From Astrocystis sublimbata (lineage: Eukaryota; Ascomycota; Sordariomycetes; Xylariales; Xylariaceae), in assembly GCA_022453515.1 (NCBI GenBank), contig JAJNNY010000057.1, positions 171,803 through 235,802 on the forward strand: 64,000 bases of DNA, read 5' to 3'. Position 1 is the first letter of the stretch, and every line of letters starts with the position of its first letter. Below the pieces are notes generated by a model. The model saw only the letters and a list, made by a program, of their open reading frames with translations. It ran no database searches and was not told where the DNA came from. Below are positions 1 through 11,425 of this stretch, piece after piece. The position numbers were made by a program, and so were the translations under genes.

Positions 1-1311
1 CAACTCACCCTTCGATTCGATGGACATGATGCGCCGGTACAGGTCATCGTTCGCATTCTGGATCCACGTCTGCAGCTTTCTGCGATTGACCTGGCCCTCG
101 CTGTCCAAAGGCATCTTCTCCAGGGGTATCCAAACATTGGGCATGCATTCGGGCGAGAGCTGAGACTCGACAGCTCTGCGAATGGTGGGAAGGTTCCTAG
201 TGTAGTAGGCGTTTTGCAATCTGATCTCGCCATTGTCGCTGCTGCCGGGGACGGTGCCGCTGCTGTTGCTTTGTTCTGGGCCTTGGGTACCGCTGTCTGA
301 TAGGGTGAGCATGGCGACGACACGTCCCTCAAAGAGCCCAGCTTTGGGCTTCACCACAACCGCTCTGGAAACACCGTTTTCCGATGAAAGGGTCTGCTCA
401 ACATCGTTACGTAACCTACGCGAAGCTTTAGGGGGGATGGCTGGGGGGTTGCTGTACAGCGATGCTTGATATCTCATGCCTTGGACGCTGCTCTGCGGGG
501 AGATGGGATCTACCGAGCTCACATTAGATGGCAATCTTGCCTCGCCCGGAAGCGGATTCGGGCTCAGCGGCGTCATGTTCCCACCTCGCTGTACCAACAT
601 CCTGCCGTCCTTTTCCACCACGGGCCCAACGGGCAGACCACGGGCGTCGCGACCTACGGCCATGTCTTCTGCTGGCCTGGGTTTCCAGCCAGGTTCTACG
701 GGCCAAGGGTCGGAGCGGGGCGCATCGCCGTACAGCTCGGCCGACGGTCTGAAGGGAAGACTCTCCATCGGTCTGCCAGCTTCGGCGGCTACAGGTTCGT
801 GCCCGTACGGAGTGTTGTAGTATGGGACTTGGGTGAAAGGCGACACGGAGGTCACCGAGTTGTTACGGGCACGATGCGCAGACATTACAGTCGGTTGACG
901 TCGAAGAAAGGTCGATGATGTCTCGTGAACACCGCCATGCCTGCTCCCCTCGCCGCCCTGCACTCTATGGTCGTGAACGTCGTTGTCCTGGTCGTAGTAT
1001 TCGTAATCGTCGTCGTCGTGGCCCCAGGGGATGCCGTAGAAGGGTTGAGGTAGCTCGTTGGTGGCGACGCCGAGAGCGTCGGCGACAGATCTGAACAGGG
1101 CGGGCGTGTGTCGTCCGTCGTCTGTCTGGGCCATGGATGGGGTGTTCGCGGGCGACGAGAGGAAGCTGGCGGCAGTCTGGGGCATCGGCATGACATTTTC
1201 CGCCGATCTAACCTCGCGCAGGGACCGATCTCGCGGGCCATCGTCAAGGGGGTAGCTGGTGGTATCAAGTCGAGGTAAGGCTGACAGGGTAGACCATGTC
1301 GGATTGGCCAT
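1..1311 (-). CDS. NRPS-like gene, 5' part (runs off left edge)
   Basis: The frame is open from the ATG at 1311-1309 to the window edge, giving 437 residues with no stop. Residues 1 to about 290 are low-complexity and probably disordered (rich in Pro, Ser, Asp, Gly). The last ~140 residues match the small C-terminal subdomain of an adenylation (AMP-binding) domain: a stretch ending SRAVVVKPKAG, then LFEGRVVAMLTL, and the typical tail MPLDSEGQVNRRKL. No large adenylation core precedes it, so the protein appears to start with a truncated A domain. Fungal NRPSs that begin this way exist (I think of the NPS4/Pes1 group), but that assignment is inference. A good 5' splice site, GTGAGT, lies at 8-3 on the minus strand, so exon 1 probably ends near base 9. 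Downstream thiolation and condensation domains would be outside the window. Confidence 0.75.
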   Translation of the reverse strand, partial: MANPTWSTLSALPRLDTTSYPLDDGPRDRSLREVRSAENVMPMPQTAASFLSSPANTPSMAQTDDGRHTPALFRSVADALGVATNELPQPFYGIPWGHDDDDYEYYDQDNDVHDHRVQGGEGSRHGGVHETSSTFLRRQPTVMSAHRARNNSVTSVSPFTQVPYYNTPYGHEPVAAEAGRPMESLPFRPSAELYGDAPRSDPWPVEPGWKPRPAEDMAVGRDARGLPVGPVVEKDGRMLVQRGGNMTPLSPNPLPGEARLPSNVSSVDPISPQSSVQGMRYQASLYSNPPAIPPKASRRLRNDVEQTLSSENGVSRAVVVKPKAGLFEGRVVAMLTLSDSGTQGPEQSNSSGTVPGSSDNGEIRLQNAYYTRNLPTIRRAVESQLSPECMPNVWIPLEKMPLDSEGQVNRRKLQTWIQNANDDLYRRIMSIESKGEL

Positions 1312-4300
1312 GGTGGCGAGGCGAGGTTACTATATTACACGGCAAGTCGAACGACTCTGGCAAAGGGTGCGCCCAAGGTTGACATAGTTCACATGCGAGG
1401 TTTTACTCGTCCACCCGACGGCGCCTACAGCACACACAGCAGGTCAAGACAGGGAGGGTGGTATCGCGAAAAAATTCGGCAAGCTGACGGAGAGGGACAG
1501 CAGCACCTCCCACTCCCTGGCCCTACACGACCGGTGCCGCTTACGAGAGGTTGCGTGGGCCAGCGACGGCCGAGGCAGCGCGCGAGAAAGGGGAATGAGA
1601 GGTGGACGGGGGGCCTGGAAGCCAGTAGGGCAAGTTGGCCGCGCAGTTCGGTGGAGGTCGGGGTCGCACGATGTGAAGCGAAGCGATCAGGGAGTTGATG
1701 AATGTGTATTGGGCACTATCGTCATCGTGAAGACGGGCGGGTGCATGTGTGGAAAGAGGTTCATGGCTACCTCGCTCAGCTACGTACGGCGGCTTGTGTC
1801 GCTACATTCTCACCGGTGCACATTTCCTAGAACAGTAGGTAAGCCCTCGGTGCATAACGTGTACCTGCTACTGTATGTACCGTTGCCGGGAACATGCAGT
1901 GAGAGTGGGTGGCTCGAGGGGGTGGACAGGTGGACAGGTGGACAGGTGGACAAGGAGGCGCAATAGCACATTACTATACATATATGCGCGATGGCCCACG
2001 AACGCAGCACGAGTGGCAGGCAGCAAGGAAGTGGGCGGCGGGCTCGGCGGGCACCAACAATGGGCTACCTGCTCGTGCTGCCTGCGATCGTCATTCTCGA
2101 CGGTCGAGTCCGGAACAGCTCGACAGGTACCTAGGCACGGCTAGGGTCGCAGGGTCGCGCAGGGCGAGATGGGGTCAAGGACTCAGGGGTGGCAGATTTC
2201 TGGGTCTGTTCTGGGTCTCGGAGATGGCACCAGGAACAGCCAAGACTCGATAGGGGCCAATGGGAAGACCGCCTCTCGCTCGTATGGCCTCTCCCCCGAA
2301 CGGGCATGGCGGATTGGCATGGTGGAGGCATAAGTTGCTGCTGACAGTGACACCATCACACTGCTACTGCTGCTGCAGTCCACCTAATTTATTATCTGAC
2401 TGAGATTTGAATGAGTTCTTACATTGATTGTCCCTCACGTCTGACGCCTATTGCTTACATATATCGAGCTTGTATATGTTGTCTTACATAAGGGGAATAA
2501 GAGACCGTGAAGCTGATTTATCCTAATAGCCGCCTCGAGGGGCGATCATTTGATTTGGTAGGGCGATAGTTAGTTGTTGGTCATGCAGGTGTGAGTGAAG
2601 TACATGAGTCCGTTCCTGCAGATGCGATATCACACATGTGTACACTATGGGGGAACGGATGCAATTTGAGTTCGAATGCTGATATGAAACTATCTAGTAT
2701 ATCCTGTTATATGCACCAGGAGCTTGATTTGCGATTTCGTGGTAGTCCACATTCTTGAGTTTGCGCTTCATGCATGGGTCATCTGGAATTGCGTATTCGC
2801 ATCGCACGCCCTCAGCAAACAAAGGGCGCAACTGGTTAGAGGGCGATCAAGTGGGAATAGACATGCTGGTTATAAAGCTGAGGTCAAAATCTTACATCAT
2901 CAGGCGTCCATGATCTTGCTTACAGTAAGTAGGTACCGACTATTATGTGAGTACTTAAGTAGTGCCGACCTATCTAGATACAAGCTTCTGATAAGCCACG
3001 AACGAGATCTTGGACGATGTTAGATTCCGGTTTAGCTGTTGGGATAAAACACCTTGTAGGGCGAGCTTAAGGTAGCGTAGAGGTCCTTCACTAAGCCCTT
3101 TCGATATTAATACGACTTAGAATAGCCCTAAAGTCCTACCTCAAGACATCATCAACTGATAGCCGGTGGTAAGAAGAAAAGATGGTATTTATCTTGCCAA
3201 TTCTCTGTAACAAGTGAGTCATTATTTTAGCCGATGACATAGCGTGTATCCATTAACCCACCCTCTTATGCTACTTACCCCGTTACAAGAGCAGCCTTTG
3301 ACAAGAAGTATTCGATCTCATCCGTTCGCTACCTCCTTCATTAGCACGTTTGACCTATTAATAACATTCAATTGCCTTGTCACATAAAACATGGTATCAG
3401 TGCATACGGACATGGCAGTTATCATGAATGAATCACCTGTCTTTCATGGAGAGAAACATCCGTCTGATGATGGCTTTATGTACTATTATAGCAACAAGCA
3501 GCAAAGCTAGTAGCTGAGCTGGCTGCTGCATTAGCGTTGGGGCGTTTCATCGTCGGGGCCCTTGCTCGGGGACCACACAGCTAGCTGCGCCTCAGGTTTC
3601 GGCTCTTGCATCTTTCATCTTTCTAAAGTTCCAAATTCTTCTTTAATACCTATACCCATACCTGCATAACTCCGATGGTGTTATACCACCTCCTACACCG
3701 GTATTTCGTCCTTATCGTCTGAGAACTCTACCTAAACGTATGAGGAGGAATGGTTACACCACCGCTACCGGTCGCCGGTCGCTGGTAGCTAGGTTCCCTA
3801 TCTGCTCGTCTCACAATCACAATTCTTACTTATTGGAACTGGTATAGGTCCCGTACGAGTCAGGGGAACTTCTGCAAATTGCTCAAGCCCTAACGGATTA
3901 GGCTTAGCGCCCCTGTCATCAAAGCACTTGGCTTATGTAAGATGCTGCGTGGTACAGACGTGAAATCAAACTCTAATATCAAGCCCTCAAGTTGATGTTA
4001 CCCAAGTAGGTAGTCAACGTGGTGGAAAACGTGGAATCGAAACGCTAATACTAAGCGTTCATGTCGCCTCTACTACTTCCTTAGCTAAGGCTCAGCTCAA
4101 TGGGCAGCTGATTGGTTAGCTAAGGGAGTTGGTTATACAACTTACTATCGTGGAATATGTATAGAATTGTATAGAACAACTCTGATATCGAGATCAAGCT
4201 TTACACAACTGTAGATTCAAACTCTAAGTCTATATTAAAATGAGTGATTAGGGTTCAGCGTTCGTCATCTATGAAAAGGCCACATCGCCTCGCAAGCTTT

Positions 4301-4600
4301 CTGTTTCTAGAATCTACATTTACCTTATTCTGTCTTATCCCCAGTTGAAGTTCGATTTGATATTCTGCCTCACCCCAACAAATCAACAAACTACGACCCC
4401 TTAACAGGTTCAAGAACAACTTCAACCCGTACTCTCCAGTGTCACATCTCGAAAAACGCCATCTTACCTACCTAATCTATTACCAACAAGCTAGCTACAG
4501 CAGCTGGCTCGCCTAGGTACGTACTTGAAAGATCTGTCCTTTACTTAATCACTTACTGCCTCACTTACTGACTGACCTACTCTAGCACGGGAGTAGGCGA
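1312..4600. other. Intergenic region, no convincing gene
   Basis: This 3.3 kb separates the NRPS start (minus) from the GGCT-like gene (plus), so it holds both promoters. An 8-bp unit GTGGACAG is repeated about four times at 1922-1953. The 99-codon open frame at 2724-3023 has no recognisable domain and no supporting context. Roughly 2400-4500 is AT-richer and may include old repeat remnants, but I could identify none. Confidence 0.5.
1922..1953. repeat. 8-bp tandem repeat, ~4 units
   Basis: Three perfect copies of GTGGACAG are followed by GTGGACAA in the upstream region of the NRPS gene. It is a simple minisatellite; no function is implied. Confidence 0.85.
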
Positions 4601-4714
4601 AATGTCATTGCCATACATCCACGAACCATCGAACTGGCACCTAGGTCATACAAACCCCTTCCTACGTCAAGAAGAAGCTGCCCTGCAGCGGCAGCAGCAT
4701 ATATTAGACCTGCA

Positions 4715-5562
4715 ATGGAACGAGGTCATCAACCGCCCCCGCAACCCCAATCTCAGCCACAACCGCAACCCCAGCCCCAGCCCCAACTACACAAGGCACT
4801 ACACCCCCTCCTCCCCTGCCCCCTCTTCATCTACGGCACCCTCCGCGCCCTGCCCCTTCTCGCATGGGTCCTCACAGGCGACGCGGCCAACGTCGCGGCG
4901 GCGGCGAAGCTCGTGCGCCCGGCCGTGCTTCGCGGGCCCCACGCCCGGTACGCCGTGCGGCACGGCGACTATCCGGCGCTCGTCAGGGTCGGGGGCGAGG
5001 ATGATGGGGGGAAAAGACAAAGGAAAGGGGACGGTGAAACGACGACATATGGGGAAGAGCAAGGGCAAGAGCAAGGGAAAGCTGGACGTGAGCGTGATGG
5101 ATACGTCGGAGACGGAGACGGAGATGGAGACGGCGGCCCGGATACTGACACGCATGCATCGTCACATTCACGATCACATCCACGATCACGAGCACGAGCA
5201 TCACCACCATATTCACCACCATCATCACCACCACCATATTCACCACCACCATATTCATCACCATCACCACCACCATCACTATCATCAGGAATAGAAACTG
5301 GTCTTAGTCTTAGTCTTGGTCACAGTCTCGGCGATGATCTCGGTGATGATCTAGACAGTGATCCCACAACAGAGATAGACGGCTACCTCCTGACTCCCCA
5401 AACCCTCTCGCAGCGCAGGAAACTCGACGACTTCGAAGGCGAGGCGTACGAGGTGGCGTCCGTCACCGTCACTGTCCTCACTCCTGCTCCTGCTCCTGCT
5501 CCCACTCTCGGTGGTGGGAGCAGTCGCAACAACAACAACAACAACAATAATGATAACGACAA

Positions 5563-5602
<40 letters not shown>

Positions 5603-6022
5603 ACCCTCGTCAGCCTCAGCAAGCACCCCCACCACCACAACAACCCCCACAACCACCAACACGACTTGCACGTCGACGCCAGTCTTTTCGTGCCGGAGGG
5701 AGCTTTGTTTCGAGCAAAATCCCCATCATACACACACACACATTTACCACCAGCCTCATCATCACCATCCTAATCACATCCACCATCCCAAAAACAAAAA
5801 CAAAAACAAAAACAAACACCAACCGACCACTGGATCCATCCCCCAACCCCGGTTCCTGAAACTATCACGGTCGAAGCAGACGTCTACCTCTGGGCCGGCT
5901 CCTCTGATGACCTGAGTAACGAGCCCTGGGACCTGGCGACGTTTGAACGGGAGCGGCTGGGTGATTGGTTGGATCTCTTTGAGGGGATGGAGATGGTTGG
6001 GGATGAGGATGATGATGAATAG
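4715..6022 (+). pseudogene. GGCT/AIG2-like gene expanded by low-complexity sequence, internal stop
   Basis: One frame encodes all parts of a gamma-glutamylcyclotransferase-like (GGACT/AIG2) fold: PLFIYGTLRALPLLAW near residue 36, RRKLDDFEGEAYEV with the expected acidic residue, and the C-terminal DVYLWAGSSDDLSNEPWDL to a TAG at 6020-6022. It is a paralogue of the intact gene at 22111-22692. Two insertions relative to that copy stand out: about 125 residues rich in Gly-Asp, Ser-Arg and His-Pro between DYPALVRVG and DGYLLTP, and a poly-Asn/His/Pro-rich linker before the last block. An in-frame TAA at 5771-5773 separates the final block. No AG acceptor occurs between that TAA and about 5875, so removing it by splicing would cost residues conserved with the paralogue. 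It is probably a decayed copy, though an unusual intron or a sequence error is possible. An overlapping frame starting at ATG 4602 gives a plausible N-terminus but ends in a His-rich tract. Confidence 0.6.
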
Positions 6023-7148
6023 GAGGAGGAATATGAGGGAAAGGAGGAATATGAGGGAAAGGAGGGAGAGGACTTACACCTCCCAATCTGATGCACACCT
6101 AAGTTAGTCAATCACCTGACGATATTCTTGATCACCTGTTTGCAAAGAAAAAGGAAATGAGAGAAAGGAGGAAAGGGAGGACGGGGAGGAGGAGGGAAGA
6201 AGATGAAGAAGGAAGGAGGAAAAGGGGAGGAGCGGAGAGCAAGTCAGCCGGTAGCTGCTAAACCTATACTCTCCCTCCCCCCTAAATCCTCACCATGCCT
6301 CTTTCTCTCAATCATGCTGAGATCGAGGGTGTCGTTATACCACAAAGCGGGCGATGAACAAGAGCATTTCACAATCATAATAAATATGTGCACACACACC
6401 ATTAAATGTCAATAAAGCATGCGACTCGTACACACACACACCCTTGTAGTCATCGCAACCAGGCAGATGGATATATGATTCATTACATCCAGCCCTGTAG
6501 TCTGTCGACCTAAAAAGCTAGATGATGGTATATCTATTCACTCTATTCCAATAGGGTAGGTACCTAAAGTAAGGTAACTAACTGTAACCAAGACCCAAGC
6601 AATGTCGAAAGTAATAGTTCTAGTAACAGCACCAGCACCGCCAGTACCAGCAGCACCACCATCACCACAAGCAGCAATAGGCAGTGATAATAGTAATCTT
6701 CGTCGTCGTAGTATACATACATACACACAGCCTTCAATTCAATTCAATTCGATTCGATTCAAACCAACCTCCACCTCCACCTCCACCTTGCTCTTACTCA
6801 TCCTCGTCATCATAATCATGAATGAAGAAGCCGTCCGTGCGGCAATAACAACAGTAACAACAACAATAATGTCGGATCCTAGCTTTAGTTTCCTGCCTTC
6901 ATGTTCCTACCCATCCCTCCTTCCAGCCTACCTATAGTTATAATACAGTACAAGCATTTCCTTCCCATCTATCACTGGCTCATTCATGTGTGTATCAACT
7001 TCCATGCCCATAAACGGATGTAGGTAGCAAGCACAACGCCTTCTCCTCATCGTCGCATATACCGCCAGCCCCTCCACCCACGATCGCGACCACCACCATT
7101 GCGGAGATTGATATGAACAAAGCGCTCGCTGGAATCCAGTGTCCCATC
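6023..7148. other. Intergenic, simple-sequence rich
   Basis: An 18-bp unit GGAGGAATATGAGGGAAA is present twice at 6026-6061. AATTC-type and CCTCCA-type short tandem repeats occur near 6735-6790. No gene was recognised. The 3' ends of the GGCT-like copy (plus) and the SAPS gene (minus) converge here. Confidence 0.6.
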
Positions 7149-10100
7149 CTAAAGGACCACCTCGTCGTCGTCGTCCGGGTCGTCGATGCTCGTCCTCTTC
7201 GCCGCCTCGTGCGTCGTCTTGATCTTCGTGTCTTGGTTGTCATTAGATGCCCCTGCCTCATTCGTAGCCGGCTCAGTCGATGACGATGACGATTCGTCGC
7301 TCTTTGACCTTTCTTTTTCTTTCTCCTTCTCCTTCGACCCAAACGGCCAAAGACTGGTGAAGCTTGAGCTCTTGGGATTGTGCGGCGGCGGATGCACAGG
7401 TAGAGGTTTGACAATCACGCCTGCATTGTTGCCATCCTCGCTATCTTTCTTATTGTCCTTGTCCGTCTCGGGCATGGCGAAATCGCCGAACTCGTCGTCG
7501 TCATCGTCATCATCAGCCTCGGCACGGTCCTCCCGGTCCGAGTCGGAGTCGTCCCGATCATCTCCAAACCGCTCATGACTTCTCTGCAGTGTGTTGCGCC
7601 ACCAGCCTCCGCGGGTGTTCCGCGACTCCCCCCAAGGGTCGTCGTTGCCCCCCTCGTCACCTAGCCCATCGTCGCTATCGTCGTCCACGTCTTCGCCGTC
7701 GTCCTCAAAGGGATTGCGGAGGGTTTCCCCGTCCTGACCGCCGTCGTCATCGTCCCCATTCTCGAAAGTGGCAGACTGTGCTGATGTGGTTGCGCCACCT
7801 TTCTGGTGCATGGCAAGTCGCGCAGCTAGTTGTAGACGGGCCCGGGAAGGCGGGATGTTTAGAGGAGGTGGGGGCGGAGGAGGCGGCGGGATGGAAGGCG
7901 GATCAGTGGATGTGGATGAATTTAAGGGATCTGTGTAGGCACGAAACTATGACAGCATCAGTCAGTCAAGTATCCTCAAAGAAGGGACGAATTTGTCCAC
8001 GCAAGATAGCAACAGTGGAAAATAGAATCTTGAGCATGGCAATAACGTGTGGCATCACCGTTGATCACCACATCAAGTATGCGATCCTCAACACATATCC
8101 ATTCCCACATGCGCCACATCGCGGGACGAATAAAATGCAGTACAAGGAGAAAGGAGATGAGACCACTAAGTCACAGCAGACATGTACGAGCCGAGAGCAC
8201 TGGCATTACGATCACCAGCAGAAGGACAGAGTATAGACAAGTGCCATAGCTATATCCTAGTGAAGGAATCCAATGCTAATGCCTGCCGTTGATTTCGATG
8301 TAGCGACACGTAATCCGCTGCACAGGTACCACACTGACAAGAGAAAAGAAGACCAGAAAGGATTAATCCAGAAAGATAGCAGGTCCATATGAAATCGCTC
8401 GGCCGTTACTAGGGGGCACTGAGATAAGCAAAAGCAGGACGAACCTCGTTATTGACGTCTTCGTCGTTTTCCTCGGCGTCATCCTCGTCCTCGTCACTAG
8501 AGCTTCCGAATCCAGAGCCCGAGAGAAGCCCCGAACTTATACTAAAGTGGCCAAGGCTGCTGCCACTACCGTGTTCCGACATGTCCATCGTGTTGCCACC
8601 GTTGTTAAGGCCGGCTTCGGCGAGAGCGTTCGATCCGCCGCCCCCTTGAGCGCCGCCGAGTCCTAGGCTGTTCAGCCCCATGCCTCCGAGGTTGCCGCCC
8701 ATCTGTGACCTATTGCTGAGAGCCACTTCAGGCCGCACACCGCCAAGAATGGCATTATCTCTCTCCCGTGTCTCTGCCAACGCGCCTTCAACATAGTTGA
8801 TCCAGTCCTGGCTCATGACGCGGTCCAGAACCAGGTCCGAAAGAAGTTCAGGGGGGTTCCGCTCGGTGAACTTGACGACCTCTTCCGCGATTAGGGTCAG
8901 ATGCCCCATGAACCCCATGCGGGTCTTGCTCTCGGCTTGCGATTTCTCGCTAGCCGTTTGGCCGTTGATGATGGCATTGGTGACATCGGCGGCTTCAAAC
9001 AGCAAGATGGCGAGGGTGGGGTTGAAGCCACGGTCCATCGGCCCATTGAATACCTGCTGAACGATGTCGTAGACCACATTGTGGAGGAAGTTGTTCCAGG
9101 GGTAACGAAAGAAAAAGGACTGGACGATGTGTTGTTAGCTGGGCTCATCCCAATCCGTGTCAGTATATTCCAGGAACGAGGTGGACTGACCAATATTGTG
9201 GGAACAACTTTGTTCTCGACAAACTGCATCTTCAAGAAATCGCCGACGACTGGCTCGGTTTGCTCCGGAGCAGCGGCTTGAAGAGTCAGCTCGGACGCCT
9301 GCGCGTCGGTGGGGGCGCTATCATTGCTAGGTGCAGCCTGAGCCTCCGTATCTTGGGTCAACGAAGGTGCGTCGGCAGCTTGTGAGACTTCTGATCCGCG
9401 ATCGTCTGAGGCTGGGGGCGAATCAACCTTCATCGGGTCGCCCATTGGAGTGTCTTCGCTTTCCGGTGTCTTCGGCCTGGCTGGTTCTTCTTCCGAGACC
9501 TCGGTGACTTCGGTGCGGACACCCCCGTCGTTAGACGAGCTGCTGTCTTGTGTCGTTGGGGCTGTCTTGTCTGATGTCGAAGTGTCACTTCCTACGTTGA
9601 TTGGCGTTTGGCTATCGGGCGCATCATTGGGCTCTGCCTGTCCTGCCGATGATTCCACTTCCTTCTTGGCCATCTTCTTAGGCGACAAAGGAGCGACCAC
9701 CAATTCAGGTATCTCAAAGTGGTGCTCATCTAGTTGTTCATCCTGAACATTCAGACGAGGGGAGCTGAGAGGCTCGTCCACAAAGTCGTCGTCGTCCTTG
9801 TCCAAGAAGGATGCGGATGCGGGGACGGGGATCTCATCTTCGGCCTTAACGAACTCGTGCGAAGTGTCCTCGGTCATCTCCCCGGCGGGCGTCACCTCCT
9901 CGAAGCCATCATCATCAGAGGCGTTGGTGACCTCGAGCCGGCGGCTGTCGTCGGGTGAGGAATGGCGGGTGCGCATAGTCAGGTCATCCGACGAGTGCGA
10001 CTCCTCGCCCCGGGTAGCCGTGAGACGGCCATCGAGGCGTAGACGACGGCGCTCTTCGTCTCGGCGAGCAATGACCTGTTCGGAGCCAACCTCGTTGAGA

Positions 10101-11425
10101 AGAGCCATGTTGCTGCAATGCAGCAACTCGGCCATGAGCTCGCAGGTCTTGAAGCGGTCAAAGCCTAGGGGCTCGATCTTGTCGCCAAAAGTGGAGTCAA
10201 GCCGTTGCTTCTGAGCGGGGGCATTGAGAACCAAGGACATGAAATCGGGAACATGCTCGGCGAACAATCGCAGGAGCGTGCCGAGGTATATGGGATCGCG
10301 GCTCGACGGCTGGGCGTTCGCATCTCCGCCAACGTCCGGGTCATAGTCTGAGTTGTTTTTCCGGATGACTTCGATAATGATTCCCACGCCAACAGTCAGA
10401 GGATTGCCGCCACCGAGCATGTATCCAACGATCTTCTCGACACATTCGCGGGACACAAGCTGACGCGTCAGCTCGTTGGGACCGATACAGGCCTGCTCGT
10501 TCTGGGAAGCGTTGGCGGAGACGGTGATGATAGCCTTGATGAAATCACCGGCAGCCGTCTGGGTGGCCCAGCTGTGCTCAGGGCCGAGGAAGGAGAGAAG
10601 CTCAGGCATGACGTCTTTCGTATAGAGCCACTAGAGCGATAATGGCAGCATGGGTTAGCGGGAACTTCCAGTTTGGGCCCAAGAGAAAGAATGGAGCAGC
10701 AGCAACGAAGCAGCGATAGCAGTGGAAATAGTGAGTCTGAGACGTACCTCGACGACGCCCTGGCCATCTTCGGTCCTTTCTAGACTGATGATCTTGAGTA
10801 GCAGGTCCATGATCATGGGGCAGTCGACATGGCGGAGGATGTTGGGGACGGCGTCGTCAAGCGACCGCAGGAAGTGCAGCATGTCGTGGGTCTTCTTGTC
10901 GAACAGGGACTCGTTGACCTTTGTGAAGTAGCTGGCCTGCAGGGGATCGAGGGGCGCGGGTAGGGTCAGGAAGGACCAGAAGTTGGCCAGCAGGGTGCGG
11001 TTCTCCATGAGGCCCTCGTACATGGACCAGTTGTCGGAGGACAGGACCTCGGCGGCGACATAGGCATAACGGTTGCGCTTCTTCTCGGACTCGTCGACGT
11101 CGTCTTGGCCGTCGCTGGTGGTGCGGGAGGAGGCGCGGGGACGGGTGAAGGACAGGCCGAGGGACTTGCCCTTCTTGGAGGCGGTGTCATCCTGGTCGTC
11201 GTTGTCGGGGTTCTCGACGGGCTCGAGCTTGGGGGCGACGACATAGTCGAGGAGCTTGGCTAGGACATGTTCCTTGCGGAGGTACTCGAGCAGTTTTGTG
11301 TTGTGCTGCTTAAGCTCCTGTGTCAAATCGCTCTCGTCGAGCAGGTCCTCGAGCTGGAAATCGGGCTTATCGAGAATGGTATCTATAGTGGAGATGTTGG
11401 CGTAGCCGCCAAACCTCCAGAACAT
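7149..11425 (-). CDS. SAPS-family protein (Sit4/PP6 phosphatase-associated)
   Basis: Regulatory subunit of the Sit4/PP6 class of phosphatases (yeast Sap155/185/190, fission yeast Ekc1), acting in cell-cycle and nutrient signalling. Exons: 11425-10748 (starts MFWRFGGYANISTID), 10630-9191, 9119 to about 8445, and about 7946-7149. The first two joins are exact in phase: GTACGT to AG gives VVE-WLYTKDVMPELLSFL, and GTCAGT to AG gives PTIL-SFFFRYPWNNFLHNVV, both SAPS signature stretches. The last exon contains LQLAARLAMHQKGG and a long acidic, Ser-rich tail. The third intron is about 0.5 kb and its borders are uncertain: GTTCGT at 8444 joined to the AG at 7948-7947 keeps frame, and GTGCCC at 8419 with a later AG also does. 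If exon 3 is not spliced, the protein stops at 8409. Predicted length is about 1,190 residues. The middle is a long acidic disordered region. Confidence 0.9.

Noticed and set aside
466..918. Plus-strand frame of 150 codons
   Set aside because: Shadow of the NRPS exon on the opposite strand.
885..1268. Minus-strand Thr/Arg/Pro-rich frame
   Set aside because: Out of frame with the NRPS coding sequence that spans the same bases.
2724..3023. 99-codon plus-strand frame
   Set aside because: No recognisable motif or context.
4602..5294. Frame ending in a His-rich run overlapping the GGCT-like gene
   Set aside because: The conserved GGCT blocks are in another frame; the His run is simple CAC/CAT repeat read in a different phase. 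The N-terminal part remains a weak alternative.
4983..5739. Val-, Leu- and Ser-rich minus-strand frames
   Set aside because: Antisense readings of the CAC, AAC and GGA repeats.
7589..8236. Plus-strand frame of 215 codons
   Set aside because: Covers the SAPS last exon in antisense and its long intron; no domain.
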